A DNA stretch of 64,000 nucleotides from Pandoraea terrigena. GTDB lineage: Bacteria > Pseudomonadota > Gammaproteobacteria > Burkholderiales > Burkholderiaceae. Below are positions 54,498 through 60,957 of this stretch, one piece after another (the first letter of the stretch is position 1; each line of letters opens with the position of its first letter). The translations under genes were made by a program, and so were the position numbers. Location: NCBI RefSeq assembly GCF_902459705.1, contig NZ_CABPRU010000016.1, positions 42,252 to 106,251 of the forward strand. Reading direction: 5' to 3'. The notes under the pieces are model-generated. The model was not told the DNA's origin, did not search any database, and was given only the letters and a program-made list of their open reading frames with translations.

Positions 54498-55468
54498 GGC
54501 GCGGCGCGCTTCTTCAGCTCCTCAAACTTGGTGGCAGACACCCCGTGGAAGAACGCGAATGCGCGCTCGTACTCGTTCGGGTTCGCCTTCTGTGCCTTCG
54601 CCAGCTCCGACTCAATCCACGCACCGGGGCCTGCTGCGCGGAAGACATGCATCTTGTAAGTGAGGCCGTTCCATTCCGGTCGGCGCTCAACCTTCAGCTC
54701 TGCACCCTTCGCTTCGATACCGGAGGCCGAATCCCACCAAATCGCGCCAGCACCGGCCGTTGTGCCGCCCTGCTCCGCTGGGCTCCCAGCGTCCTTGACC
54801 GGAAACAATCCAGTCCAGCCGCGCAGAATGCTTTGGTTGATCACGGCGACTGGCTCATAGCCAGCAGCCCGCAATGTGCCGAGCGCCTCGATCGAGAGTG
54901 TCGCGGCGTGATCCGTGAACGGTGCCTTGCCTTTGCGGCGGTAGGCCACCCAATTCGCCCAGGCTTCTTCAGGCAACCAGTCGGGAAGATTGATCGTCGA
55001 TTCGACGCGCCGCGAAGCGCGCGCCCCTTTGACGGTTCCTTTACGGTTAACTGATGGTTCTTTACGGTTAGACGGCACATGGTGCGGGGGTGTGGTGCAT
55101 TTGCTGCGGGGGTCCCCCGCATCTCCTGCGGGGGTGTGGTGCATTTGCTGCGCCGGTGCATTTCCTTCGCCGGTGCATTTGGTGCGGGGGTGAATATCCT
55201 GCGGGGGTGAATATGCTGCGGGGGTTAGTGTGTAGCTGGTGTGACGGCCGTTCGAACGATTCGCTGAGACGATACCGGCCGACTCCAGCCACTTGATGGC
55301 GTTCTGCACCGCACGCTCGGATGCGCAGACACGTGCCGCGATCGTCGGGATCGACGGCCAGCAGACGCCCTGGTCGTTCGCGTTGTCCGCCAGCGAGATC
55401 AGTACTGCCTTCTGCGCGATCGTCATGCCAGCGAGCGGCCAGCACTGGGACATGATGACCGTGCTCAC
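54494..55468 (-). CDS. Phage replication initiator-like protein with internal iterons
   Basis: A 324-aa protein with an N-terminal helix-turn-helix_36 domain (PSIPTIAARVCASERAVQNAIKWLESAGI, about 38-66), a Pro/His/Cys/Thr-rich middle (about 90-130) and a C-terminal domain rich in Trp (NLPDWLPEEAWANWVAYRR). The layout resembles lambda O and the phage replication HTH proteins. The middle is encoded by an array of non-triplet repeats, a likely origin inside the gene. Confidence 0.82.
   Translation of the reverse strand: MSTVIMSQCWPLAGMTIAQKAVLISLADNANDQGVCWPSIPTIAARVCASERAVQNAIKWLESAGIVSANRSNGRHTSYTLTPAAYSPPQDIHPRTKCTGEGNAPAQQMHHTPAGDAGDPRSKCTTPPHHVPSNRKEPSVNRKGTVKGARASRRVESTINLPDWLPEEAWANWVAYRRKGKAPFTDHAATLSIEALGTLRAAGYEPVAVINQSILRGWTGLFPVKDAGSPAEQGGTTAGAGAIWWDSASGIEAKGAELKVERRPEWNGLTYKMHVFRAAGPGAWIESELAKAQKANPNEYERAFAFFHGVSATKFEELKKRAAP
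55028..55070. other. Repeated TTTACGGTTA element beside the iterons, possible unwinding region
   Basis: Two copies of TTTACGGTTA (55040-55049 and 55061-55070, 21 bases apart) and a related CTTTGACGGTT just before them form a less GC-rich stretch next to the iteron array. In iteron origins the adjacent repeated, easily melted DNA is where strands open. This role is inferred. Confidence 0.5.
55083..55225. repeat. Iteron array, putative prophage replication origin
   Basis: Eight copies of TGCGGGGGT or close variants start at 55083, 55105, 55127, 55149, 55166, 55183, 55200 and 55217. The spacing is 22, 22, 22, 17, 17, 17 and 17 bases. Neither 22 nor 17 is divisible by 3, so the array is conserved as DNA rather than as a protein repeat, as expected for initiator-binding sites like those inside lambda O. 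Confidence 0.8.
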
Positions 55469-55728
55469 TCCCCACCTCCAGCCTTCACGCGGAACTGCGT
55501 CACACCGCGGCGAATAGGCATCACCACGATGTGGCCTGCCGCTTCCAGTGACTTGATCGAATCGCGTACGGCAGACTCGGACATGCCACAGTCACGCGCC
55601 AGGCGGCTGATCTTGGGCGACGACTCGCCGGTCGACATCACGGCGTGGTGGCTCAGCGCCAGCAGCACGATCTTCTCGGTGTGGCGCAACTCGATAGACC
55701 AGGCTTGATTGACTCGATGGGAACTCAA
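55465..55728 (-). CDS. Helix-turn-helix replication-region protein (TTG start)
   Basis: An 87-aa winged-helix protein (HTEKIVLLALSHHAVMSTGESSPKISRLARDCGMSESAVRDSIKSL) similar in type to the N-terminal domain of the next gene, possibly a helper or paralogue of the initiator. The TTG at 55728 has GAGGAG nine bases upstream, and the previous stop overlaps that site. An in-frame longer version exists but lacks a ribosome site. It overlaps the next gene by four bases. Confidence 0.75.
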   Translation of the reverse strand: MSSHRVNQAWSIELRHTEKIVLLALSHHAVMSTGESSPKISRLARDCGMSESAVRDSIKSLEAAGHIVVMPIRRGVTQFRVKAGGGE

Positions 55729-55738
55729 TGCATGCTCC

Positions 55739-55915
55739 TCAGTGGTCGCACGGCAGAGTGCCGTCTTGATTGGGCTGAGCGCCGCAGGAAATGCAAACGG
55801 GCGCATATGCTTCGGGCTCGGCATTCGGGGCATCGCCACAAATCTCGGCGAAGGCGTTGGCGACGGGCGCGCCGTCTTTCGGAAAGGGCCAGGTATTCGT
55901 GAACGATTCAATCAT
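55739..55915 (-). CDS. Small Cys-containing phage protein
   Basis: A 58-aa protein (MIESFTNTWPFPKDGAPVAN at the start) with a C near 27, then CISCG near 43-47 and a final CDH, suggesting a small zinc ribbon. Its ATG overlaps the cII stop (ATGA), and its stop leads into the ribosome site of the HTH gene, so it is probably real. Function unknown. Confidence 0.7.
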   Translation of the reverse strand: MIESFTNTWPFPKDGAPVANAFAEICGDAPNAEPEAYAPVCISCGAQPNQDGTLPCDH

Positions 55916-56352
55916 TCGGCCATCCCCCGAAGGCGTGCGGCCAGGTTAAACAGCACCTGAGCGTGCGCGAAAATTCGGGATTCGACTCGCGTCACCTCGG
56001 TGAACTCGACGCGGCCGTCTTCCAGCGTCTTCGTGATCTCCCGGCCGACGTCACCATGGGTCTCCCATGCCTTGCCCATCATCTCGACGATGGCCGAATC
56101 GCAGCACTCGAACACCTGCGGCATCTTGACGAGTGCATAGCCCCGCGAAGCAGCCCAGGCCTCCAGAATCCGGTCGTCGTTGGTGATGTCGACCGCCTTC
56201 ACGGCCTCAGCCAGCGACAGGTGGTGCGTGTCGTTGTTGGGGTTGACCTTGTTTCGCAGAACAGCGGCCGACGAGCCCATGCGCGGCGCGAGCGACTCGC
56301 TACCACCCGGGTAGTCGTGGACCGTTGCGTATGCTGCGTCGGTGATGTTCAT
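55912..56352 (-). CDS. Phage regulatory protein CII, CP76 family
   Basis: A 146-aa protein of the phage CII/CP76 regulator family, with the diagnostic N-terminus DAAYATVHDYPGGSESLAPRMG and RNKVNPNNDTHHLSLAEA, a helix-turn-helix. It would influence the lysis-lysogeny choice. It lies downstream of cro on the leftward early transcript, as cII does in lambdoid phages. Confidence 0.87.
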   Translation of the reverse strand: MNITDAAYATVHDYPGGSESLAPRMGSSAAVLRNKVNPNNDTHHLSLAEAVKAVDITNDDRILEAWAASRGYALVKMPQVFECCDSAIVEMMGKAWETHGDVGREITKTLEDGRVEFTEVTRVESRIFAHAQVLFNLAARLRGMAE

Positions 56353-56508
56353 GTGTCGTTTCCTCGAACGTTTTTGTTTTCTGCGACTGTCATTACGATG
56401 GCCACATGGAGAAATTTCGATCTGGCCTACTGCATAAGGTGAGTCCCCACGCCGGTGCTATGCTGGCCGCTCATCACTTCGTTCAACACAACATCCGTCG
56501 GGGGACTC

Positions 56509-56817
56509 ATGGGCTCAAATAAGCGAACCTATTTATTGAGCGTCTTCATCAGCGAGCCCGCAACCAAGCACGCAGGCATCAAAAGCGCAATCGATGCCCT
56601 GTCGGACGGCGAATATGAGTTTCTGCACCTGCATAAGATGGGCGTATTCGCAGTCGTGAATTCCGATCATTGCGCCGACGCGATCCTGAGCGCCGTGCAA
56701 GAGGCAACAATGTCGGACGATCGTGTGTTCATCTGCTCTCTCGGGAATGACTGGCAGACGTATGGACTGAACAAGGCCGCTTTCTGGTTGAAGGGCCACT
56801 TGAAACCGAATTCATGA
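56509..56817 (+). CDS. Accessory phage protein of unknown function
   Basis: A 102-aa protein on the strand opposite its cro and cII neighbours. It begins after GGGGGAC and has an alpha/beta pattern (TYLLSVFISEP, GVFAVVNSDHCADAIL, RVFICSLGNDWQTYGL) with no known motif. Lying between cro and cII but antisense to them, it is probably an independently transcribed accessory (moron) gene expressed from the prophage. Confidence 0.65.
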   Translation: MGSNKRTYLLSVFISEPATKHAGIKSAIDALSDGEYEFLHLHKMGVFAVVNSDHCADAILSAVQEATMSDDRVFICSLGNDWQTYGLNKAAFWLKGHLKPNS

Positions 56818-56935
56818 CGCCGTCGCCAAAAAGTTCCCGCAATTGCGCGCGGCGAATGGGGGCCACCAACCCTTCGACGGCGCGCGCAATCCATGCGAGC
56901 GGCCCGAACAGCAAGAACATACGAAGTCGTTTCAT
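56729..56935 (-). CDS. Possible small protein following cro
   Basis: A 68-aa frame that begins immediately after the cro stop (TGAGATG), with a basic hydrophobic N-terminus (MKRLRMFLLFGPLAWIARAV). Its second half overlaps the opposite-strand 56509 gene and looks like shadow coding, so it is doubtful. If real, it is a small membrane protein of the early leftward operon. Confidence 0.3.
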   Translation of the reverse strand: MKRLRMFLLFGPLAWIARAVEGLVAPIRRAQLRELFGDGVMNSVSSGPSTRKRPCSVHTSASHSRESR

Positions 56936-56936
56936 C

Positions 56937-57230
56937 TCAAACACCCCCGGCCATCAGCGCCGCCCCGCAACTACTTGCTTCCGCCCCCTCGCTGTCTCTT
57001 GCAGCGTCGGGGCGTGGTCGGAGGCGCGGCGGACTCACGCCCGGCGCACCGAAGACCTCCGCATGAAGTTTCTCGAGCCCTACGACGATCTTGTAGGCGG
57101 GACGCTTTTTCCCGACTCGCCCGTGCGCAATGTCAGAGATAGTCGGCTGGCTGCACCCAAGGCGATCTGCGATCGCTTTCTGGGTCCAGCCGGCGTCAAT
57201 TAGTTCGAGAACGATTTGTTGGATGTCCAT
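56937..57230 (-). CDS. cro: Cro-like repressor
   Basis: A 97-aa protein with an XRE-type helix-turn-helix in the first 45 residues (IQQIVLELIDAGWTQKAIADRLGCSQPTISDIAHGR) and a basic, flexible C-terminus. It is divergent from the CI gene and would compete for the operators between them. The ATG lies only seven bases beyond a consensus -10 box, so its mRNA may be leaderless. Confidence 0.85.
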   Translation of the reverse strand: MDIQQIVLELIDAGWTQKAIADRLGCSQPTISDIAHGRVGKKRPAYKIVVGLEKLHAEVFGAPGVSPPRLRPRPDAARDSEGAEASSCGAALMAGGV

Positions 57231-57236
57231 ATTGAA

Positions 57237-57265
57237 AATATAGACAAACCGATAATCAAAGTCAA
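57237..57265 (-). promoter_or_regulatory. PR-like promoter/operator of cro
   Basis: Minus-strand -35 TTGACT (57260-57265) and -10 TATATT (57237-57242) with a 17-base spacer. An ACCGAT-N11-ATCGGT inverted repeat overlaps the spacer and probably forms a CI/Cro operator. The element is repeated almost exactly at 58628-58656 on the other strand. Confidence 0.85.
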
Positions 57266-57302
57266 TCGGTAAATCTATAGCTCGATATATAAGAATTCCG
57301 AT

Positions 57303-57959
57303 ATGACACTAGGACAACGACTGCGCGAGGCGCGAAAAGACGCAAAGCTCTCTCAAGCAGAGCTTGCGAAGCGCGTTGGGATCAAGCAGCCCACTCTTTC
57401 CGACCTCGAAAATGATGTAACCAAGGGTTCAACGGCAATTGCGACTATCGCGGCTGCTCTTGGGGTCAGTGCGTTATGGCTTGCAGAAGGGCGAGGTCCA
57501 AGACGGGGCAATGAACCTGTTCAGAACGTCACAGCAGCATCAATTGGGCATCGCCGGATTCCGCTCATCAGCAGTGTGCAAGCCGGGCAGATGACTGAGA
57601 CGGTGGTCCCGTTCCCTCCGGGGGGGGCATACGAGTACCTGCTTACCGATCTGGAGTTGTCGGAACACGCGTTCGGCCTTGAGGTCGAGGGTCGGTCCAT
57701 GGAGCCGAAGTTCTACGAAGGCGATCGACTGATAGTTGATCCAGCTCTATCGCCGCGACCCGGTGATTTCGTGATCGCGAAGAACGGTCACGAGGAAGCC
57801 ACGTTCAAGAAATATCGCCCCCGAGGCATCAACGCCGCCGGCCAAGACGTGTTCGAGCTTGTGCCACTCAACCCTGACTATGCAACGATAAATAGCGAGA
57901 ATGAGCCGGTGCGTATCATAGGGGTCGTTGTCGAGCATCGGCAGGTGCTCAGACGCTAG
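57303..57959 (+). CDS. cI: CI-type repressor with LexA-like S24 autopeptidase domain
   Basis: A 218-aa prophage repressor. The N-terminal XRE helix-turn-helix spans about 5-60 (LSQAELAKRVGIKQPTLSDLEN). The C-terminal S24 domain has the Ala-Gly cleavage site A94-G95 (SVQAGQM), the catalytic serine in EGRSMEP (S132) and the lysine in ATFKKY (K169). RecA-stimulated self-cleavage should induce the prophage after DNA damage. It is divergent from cro and probably binds the paired operators at 57.25 and 58.64 kb. Confidence 0.95.
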   Translation: MTLGQRLREARKDAKLSQAELAKRVGIKQPTLSDLENDVTKGSTAIATIAAALGVSALWLAEGRGPRRGNEPVQNVTAASIGHRRIPLISSVQAGQMTETVVPFPPGGAYEYLLTDLELSEHAFGLEVEGRSMEPKFYEGDRLIVDPALSPRPGDFVIAKNGHEEATFKKYRPRGINAAGQDVFELVPLNPDYATINSENEPVRIIGVVVEHRQVLRR

Positions 57960-57988
57960 AGCAGTGCACAGATCAACGGGGAAACGCA

Positions 57989-58426
57989 ATGTCGCAACGG
58001 TTCAAGAATCCAGCAAATGGATACGTCGAAGAAGTGGGCTATGGGGCATGTTATGGGGTCTTATTTTTGGGCCCAATCTACCTAGCGCTCAAAGGCCTGT
58101 GGTCCCATGTCTTCATTTGGCTTGCGCTCATCTCGTTGCCAACGATAGCTTCCATGGGGCCTTTCTGGGTATTGACTCTTCTCCTTCTCTCCGCCGGGTA
58201 TGCAATGTTCATCCAGGGCATTTTGGCGAAGAAATATCTCAACAAAGGATGGGTTCTCGAAAGTGATCCTACGCTGCCGCAAGATCCTTGGGCTGCCGAG
58301 AAAGCGCCGCCGCCAGTTCGTGCGTCGTTGACAAAAAAGTGCCCATTCTGCGCCGAGGAAATCAAGGTCGAAGCCATTCGCTGCAAGCATTGTCAGGCTG
58401 ATCTCAGCGCAACACCTACTGCCTAG
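57989..58426 (+). CDS. Membrane protein with C-terminal zinc ribbon, lysogeny-expressed accessory gene
   Basis: A 145-aa protein with two to three hydrophobic segments (about 18-85) and a C-terminal zinc ribbon CPFC-x12-CKHC (about 116-136). It follows CI by 30 bases on the same strand with its own ribosome site, and a terminator comes next, so it is probably expressed from the repressor transcript in the lysogen. Function unknown; superinfection or envelope effects are possible. Confidence 0.75.
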   Translation: MSQRFKNPANGYVEEVGYGACYGVLFLGPIYLALKGLWSHVFIWLALISLPTIASMGPFWVLTLLLLSAGYAMFIQGILAKKYLNKGWVLESDPTLPQDPWAAEKAPPPVRASLTKKCPFCAEEIKVEAIRCKHCQADLSATPTA

Positions 58427-58452
58427 CGCCTGTCATCCAATATCCGTACGCA

Positions 58453-58474
58453 AAAACCCGCTTCGGCGGGTTTT
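58453..58474 (+). terminator. Terminator after the CI operon
   Basis: Nine-bp stem AAAACCCGC/GCGGGTTTT (58453-58461/58466-58474) with a TTCG tetraloop, ending in TTTTG. It closes the CI-zinc-ribbon transcript. Confidence 0.92.
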
Positions 58475-58627
58475 GTCATTCTTGGGCGCCTGTAATCCCA
58501 TCCCCCTCCTCGCGCCACCACGTCCTGACAAGCCTCGTTTGGCTCAGAAGCCCGCCACGATTTTGGCTCATTCGCAGCGGCGCCCGCTTACGCTCACGAA
58601 GCATTTCAAGAAATATCGGAAAATCTA

Positions 58628-58656
58628 TTGACTGATATTATCGGTTTGTCTATATT
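58628..58656 (+). promoter_or_regulatory. PL-like promoter/operator of the rightward operon
   Basis: -35 TTGACT (58628-58633), 17-base spacer, -10 TATATT (58651-58656). It matches the cro promoter element in inverted orientation; 21 bases (58637-58657) are identical to 57236-57256, and the flanking -35 also matches. It should be repressed by the same CI. Confidence 0.85.
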
Positions 58657-58812
58657 TCACTCCAACGCAGCACACATCGCTGCCCGCCCGACCTCTCGGG
58701 TGCTCTCTAAAAATTCAGTTACCGATAGAACACGCCGATGGCGTTCGCATTCTCTGCGAGCGCGGCTAGGCGCAGGGCGGAACCCTCTACCCCTGATCAA
58801 AGACCGGAGGCT

Positions 58813-58961
58813 ATCCAAGCGCCGCCTGGCTGCTTCGTGCAGCTATAGACCGCCGCTTGGATTGAAGAGATGCAGCGCCGTCGTGAGCCGGCCCAGCCGG
58901 GAGTAGCGCGGGGCGCTGCATCCAAACGCTGTATCTGAGGCGGCTTTCTTCCGAGAGCCGC
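58813..58961 (+). ncRNA. Structured leader RNA of the rightward early operon
   Basis: Three consecutive stems in the untranslated leader. The first pairs 58813-58821 with 58854-58862 (ATCCAAGCG arm) and encloses a GCTGC/GCAGC hairpin. The second pairs 58869-58879 with 58912-58922 (GATGCAGCGCC arm, 11 bp) and encloses CCGGC/GCCGG. The third pairs 58940-58945 with 58956-58961. It lies between the PL-like promoter and the first gene. Antitermination (put-like) or translational control is possible. The remaining bases of the 58427-58985 gap hold no gene. Confidence 0.6.
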
Positions 58962-58985
58962 GCCATATACACGAGGAGAGAAACC

Positions 58986-59681
58986 ATGCAGGAACTGCAA
59001 AACGTAGTTTCGACCGCCTTCGCCAACATCGTGGCCTCGGGCGCCATCGAAAAAGCCGTTGAAGAAAAGCTGCAAAAGACTATCACCGACGCGATCGACA
59101 GCGAACTGCGCAGCTACTCCGACTTTGGCAAGATCATAGGCGAGCGAATCAAACAATCGCTCCAGATCAATTTCGACACCCTCGGACTGCCCGGCTATAA
59201 CGAATTGATCCTCAAGATCGTGAGCCAGCAGCTTGAGGCCAACATGAGTTCGGCGCTCACCGAACACATCCAAGAGCGTATGGCTGAGTTGCTCGCGCCC
59301 GCGCCGTCCGCTATCGAGCTATCGGCCCTTGTAACCGAGTTCATCAAGCTTGAGACGGAACGCGCAGGCCACACGCCGACCAGCGACGAATTCACGCTCA
59401 TCGTGAAGAGAGACACATCCATCCGATCCATGCGGTTCGAGTATGTGTATCTGGATCCCGATGCCTATAAGAGCGAGTACCAGTGCAAGTATCAGATTCG
59501 GATTGTCGACGGCGTCGTTTCGAACGTGACATTCAACGAAGTTGATCCGAGTAAGAAGCTGTTTATCGGCAGGCTGTACGGGTTCGAGCGCCGCCTGTTC
59601 CAGCTTTATGCGGCTGGAACGGAGTTGATCCTTGACGACGAAACCAAGGAAATCAGCACCTATTACCCGCATTGCGACTGA
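58986..59681 (+). CDS. First gene of the rightward early operon, unknown 231-aa protein
   Basis: The start has a good ribosome site (GAGGAGAG). The N-terminal 130 residues are helical with amphipathic repeats and many charged residues (KAVEEKLQKTITDAIDSELRSY). The C-terminal about 100 residues are beta-rich (RFEYVYLDPDAYKSEYQCKYQI). No family was recognised. As the first product of a CI-repressed promoter it may take over host functions or regulate early expression. Codon use resembles its neighbours. Confidence 0.75.
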   Translation: MQELQNVVSTAFANIVASGAIEKAVEEKLQKTITDAIDSELRSYSDFGKIIGERIKQSLQINFDTLGLPGYNELILKIVSQQLEANMSSALTEHIQERMAELLAPAPSAIELSALVTEFIKLETERAGHTPTSDEFTLIVKRDTSIRSMRFEYVYLDPDAYKSEYQCKYQIRIVDGVVSNVTFNEVDPSKKLFIGRLYGFERRLFQLYAAGTELILDDETKEISTYYPHCD

Positions 59682-59746
59682 ATCGGACACCTCCCCGGCG
59701 AGGGAACGCCCCCGATGACGTAGGCGTGACGGCCGCCAGAGTGCGG

Positions 59747-59841
59747 CACCCTGAAGCGAGCAGACCCGCGTCGGCGCGGCGACGTTAAATAGCCCGTACA
59801 CCGTTCCCCGGTAGCTGGAAGGGTCTGCTCTCTTGAGGGTG
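59747..59841 (+). ncRNA. Long-helix structured RNA element between early genes
   Basis: A near-continuous helix joins 59747-59767 to 59821-59841: 6 bp (CACCCT/AGGGTG), a mismatch, 3 bp, a mismatch, then 10 bp (GAGCAGACCC/GGGTCTGCTC). It encloses 53 bases with two hairpins (59769-59773/59780-59784 and 59800-59803/59809-59812). It lies in a 347-base gap (59682-60028) without a convincing gene. It has no T-run, so it is not an ordinary terminator. Confidence 0.6.
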
Positions 59842-60028
59842 AATGCGCAGGCTGATGCGCGGCGAATGGAAACAACCGGGTGGGCAGACATCCTAGGCCG
59901 GTATGCCGGCTGCCATGAAAACATGCGCGCCACTCTGAGCCGGGGTCAGCACCGGCCACCCTCTTCACCTAGATCCTCTCACCTGCGCGCCTTCTTTCAA
60001 CTCGCGCGCCCATCTATCGGACGGACAC

Positions 60029-60307
60029 ATGGCAACGACCAAGAAGGCGCTGGAGATCCAGCTCGCCAAGAATCAAGTGGTAGACGAGATCAGAAGCCTC
60101 CGGGAACAGATTCTGTTGGCGTGCGGGCGCGTACCTGGCTGGATAGCAATGGCCGACGCGACGAAATCCGCCGAGTGGCGCGACCGTGCAGAGTTTGAGT
60201 TTTCCCGTGTCTCGAACTTCCCTTCTGTAAGCGGGGGGGGCAACAGCCTAAACAAGCTGCGCGATATTCTCGCGCGTGATCGCAGTGCTCTCGGGCTCCT
60301 GCTATAG
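60029..60307 (+). CDS. Small early phage protein
   Basis: A 92-aa helical, charged protein (KKALEIQLAKNQVVDEIRSLREQ at the start, RDILARDRSALGLLL at the end) of unknown function. It starts after ACGGAC and follows the structured gap on the rightward operon. No motif was recognised. Confidence 0.7.
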   Translation: MATTKKALEIQLAKNQVVDEIRSLREQILLACGRVPGWIAMADATKSAEWRDRAEFEFSRVSNFPSVSGGGNSLNKLRDILARDRSALGLLL

Positions 60308-60309
60308 CG

Positions 60310-60438
60310 ATGCCAATTCTCCTGATCCTGCTGCCGCTCCTATGGGCGCGAGCGGTAGCTTATCCGCGCCTAGGGCAAGCGCTGCCCCGACGTATCCGAC
60401 GAACCCGTAACCACGCCGTGCCAATCGACTACGGTTAG
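60310..60438 (+). CDS. Possible small membrane peptide
   Basis: A 42-aa frame starting two bases after the previous stop. The N-terminus is very hydrophobic (MPILLILLPLLWARAVAYP) and the C-terminus is basic. The close spacing suggests translational coupling, but no separate ribosome site or family supports it. The bases to 60573 hold a CCCCGG/CCGGGG hairpin near 60525-60543 and no other gene. Confidence 0.4.
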   Translation: MPILLILLPLLWARAVAYPRLGQALPRRIRRTRNHAVPIDYG

Positions 60439-60573
60439 GTGCCGCGTGATCTGCGCCCGCTTACTGAATCAGAGCGAGCCTGACAGCTCACAGGCCCATG
60501 GCGGACATGGTTAAAGCCGCATCGCCCCGGTGTTCTGCCGGGGCTTCCCCTTCTTCCCTTTCGAGGTTTCCCC

Positions 60574-60822
60574 ATGAGACTCGTCGCGCTCGCGGCTTTG
60601 CTCGCCCTTCTGTCTGCCTGCACCGATTCCGATACGGCGCGGCGCGCTCTCCAGGGTGCCGGATATACCGACATTCGCATCGACGGCTACAGCTTCTACG
60701 GCTGTGGCGACAACGATGACTATTCGACCGCGTTCACCGCCAAGGGCCCGACCGGAGTACCGGTTTCCGGCGCCGTCTGCTCGGGCTTCCTGAGCAAGAG
60801 CGCAACCATTCGCCTCGACTGA
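60574..60822 (+). CDS. Small phage lipoprotein
   Basis: An 82-aa lipoprotein with a signal peptide and lipobox (ALLALLSACTDS, Cys about 16), then a compact domain with three further cysteines (GYSFYGCGDND and SGAVCSGF). The pattern is common among early-region lipoproteins of tailed phages; the role is unknown, perhaps superinfection exclusion. A CGAGG ribosome site lies upstream. Confidence 0.8.
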   Translation: MRLVALAALLALLSACTDSDTARRALQGAGYTDIRIDGYSFYGCGDNDDYSTAFTAKGPTGVPVSGAVCSGFLSKSATIRLD

Positions 60823-60832
60823 GGAGGGCGGT

Positions 60833-60949
60833 ATGCACGCAGCAGAGATTCGTCAGTACCACGCAGGCTGGCATGACGCCCTTCACGGCATGCCCTGTCA
60901 GTCCGATGACTTCGCGTACCGACTCGGGTATAGCGACGCTACCCACTGA
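60833..60949 (+). CDS. Very small early phage protein
   Basis: A 38-aa protein (MHAAEIRQYHAGWHDALHGM at the start, then PCQSDDFAYRLGYSDATH). It has a strong GAGGAGGGCGG ribosome site ten bases after the lipoprotein gene. Short proteins with this AGxxDAxxGxxCxSDDxAYxxGY pattern recur in phage early regions; the function is unknown. Confidence 0.68.
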   Translation: MHAAEIRQYHAGWHDALHGMPCQSDDFAYRLGYSDATH

Positions 60950-60957
60950 GGCGCGCA

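Noticed and set aside
55083..55225. Repeats that might be taken for a short CRISPR array.
   Set aside because: Units are 9 bases with 8- or 13-base gaps, inside a coding gene and without cas genes; iterons explain them better.
58870..58938. A 22-codon frame (MQRRREPAQPGVARGAASK...) within the leader RNA.
   Set aside because: It coincides with the second stem-loop, lacks a ribosome site and is very Arg/Ala-rich; the RNA structure is the better explanation.
59833..60198. A 121-codon frame overlapping the structured gap and the 92-aa gene.
   Set aside because: Its second half is a shadow of the 60029 gene and it begins inside the long RNA helix; only the segment METTGWADILGRYAGCHEN looks protein-like, which is not enough.
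60525..60560. CCCCGG/CCGGGG hairpin followed by pyrimidines before the 60574 lipoprotein gene.
   Set aside because: The tail is C-rich rather than a T-run, so it was not called as a terminator; it could still be a weak pause site.
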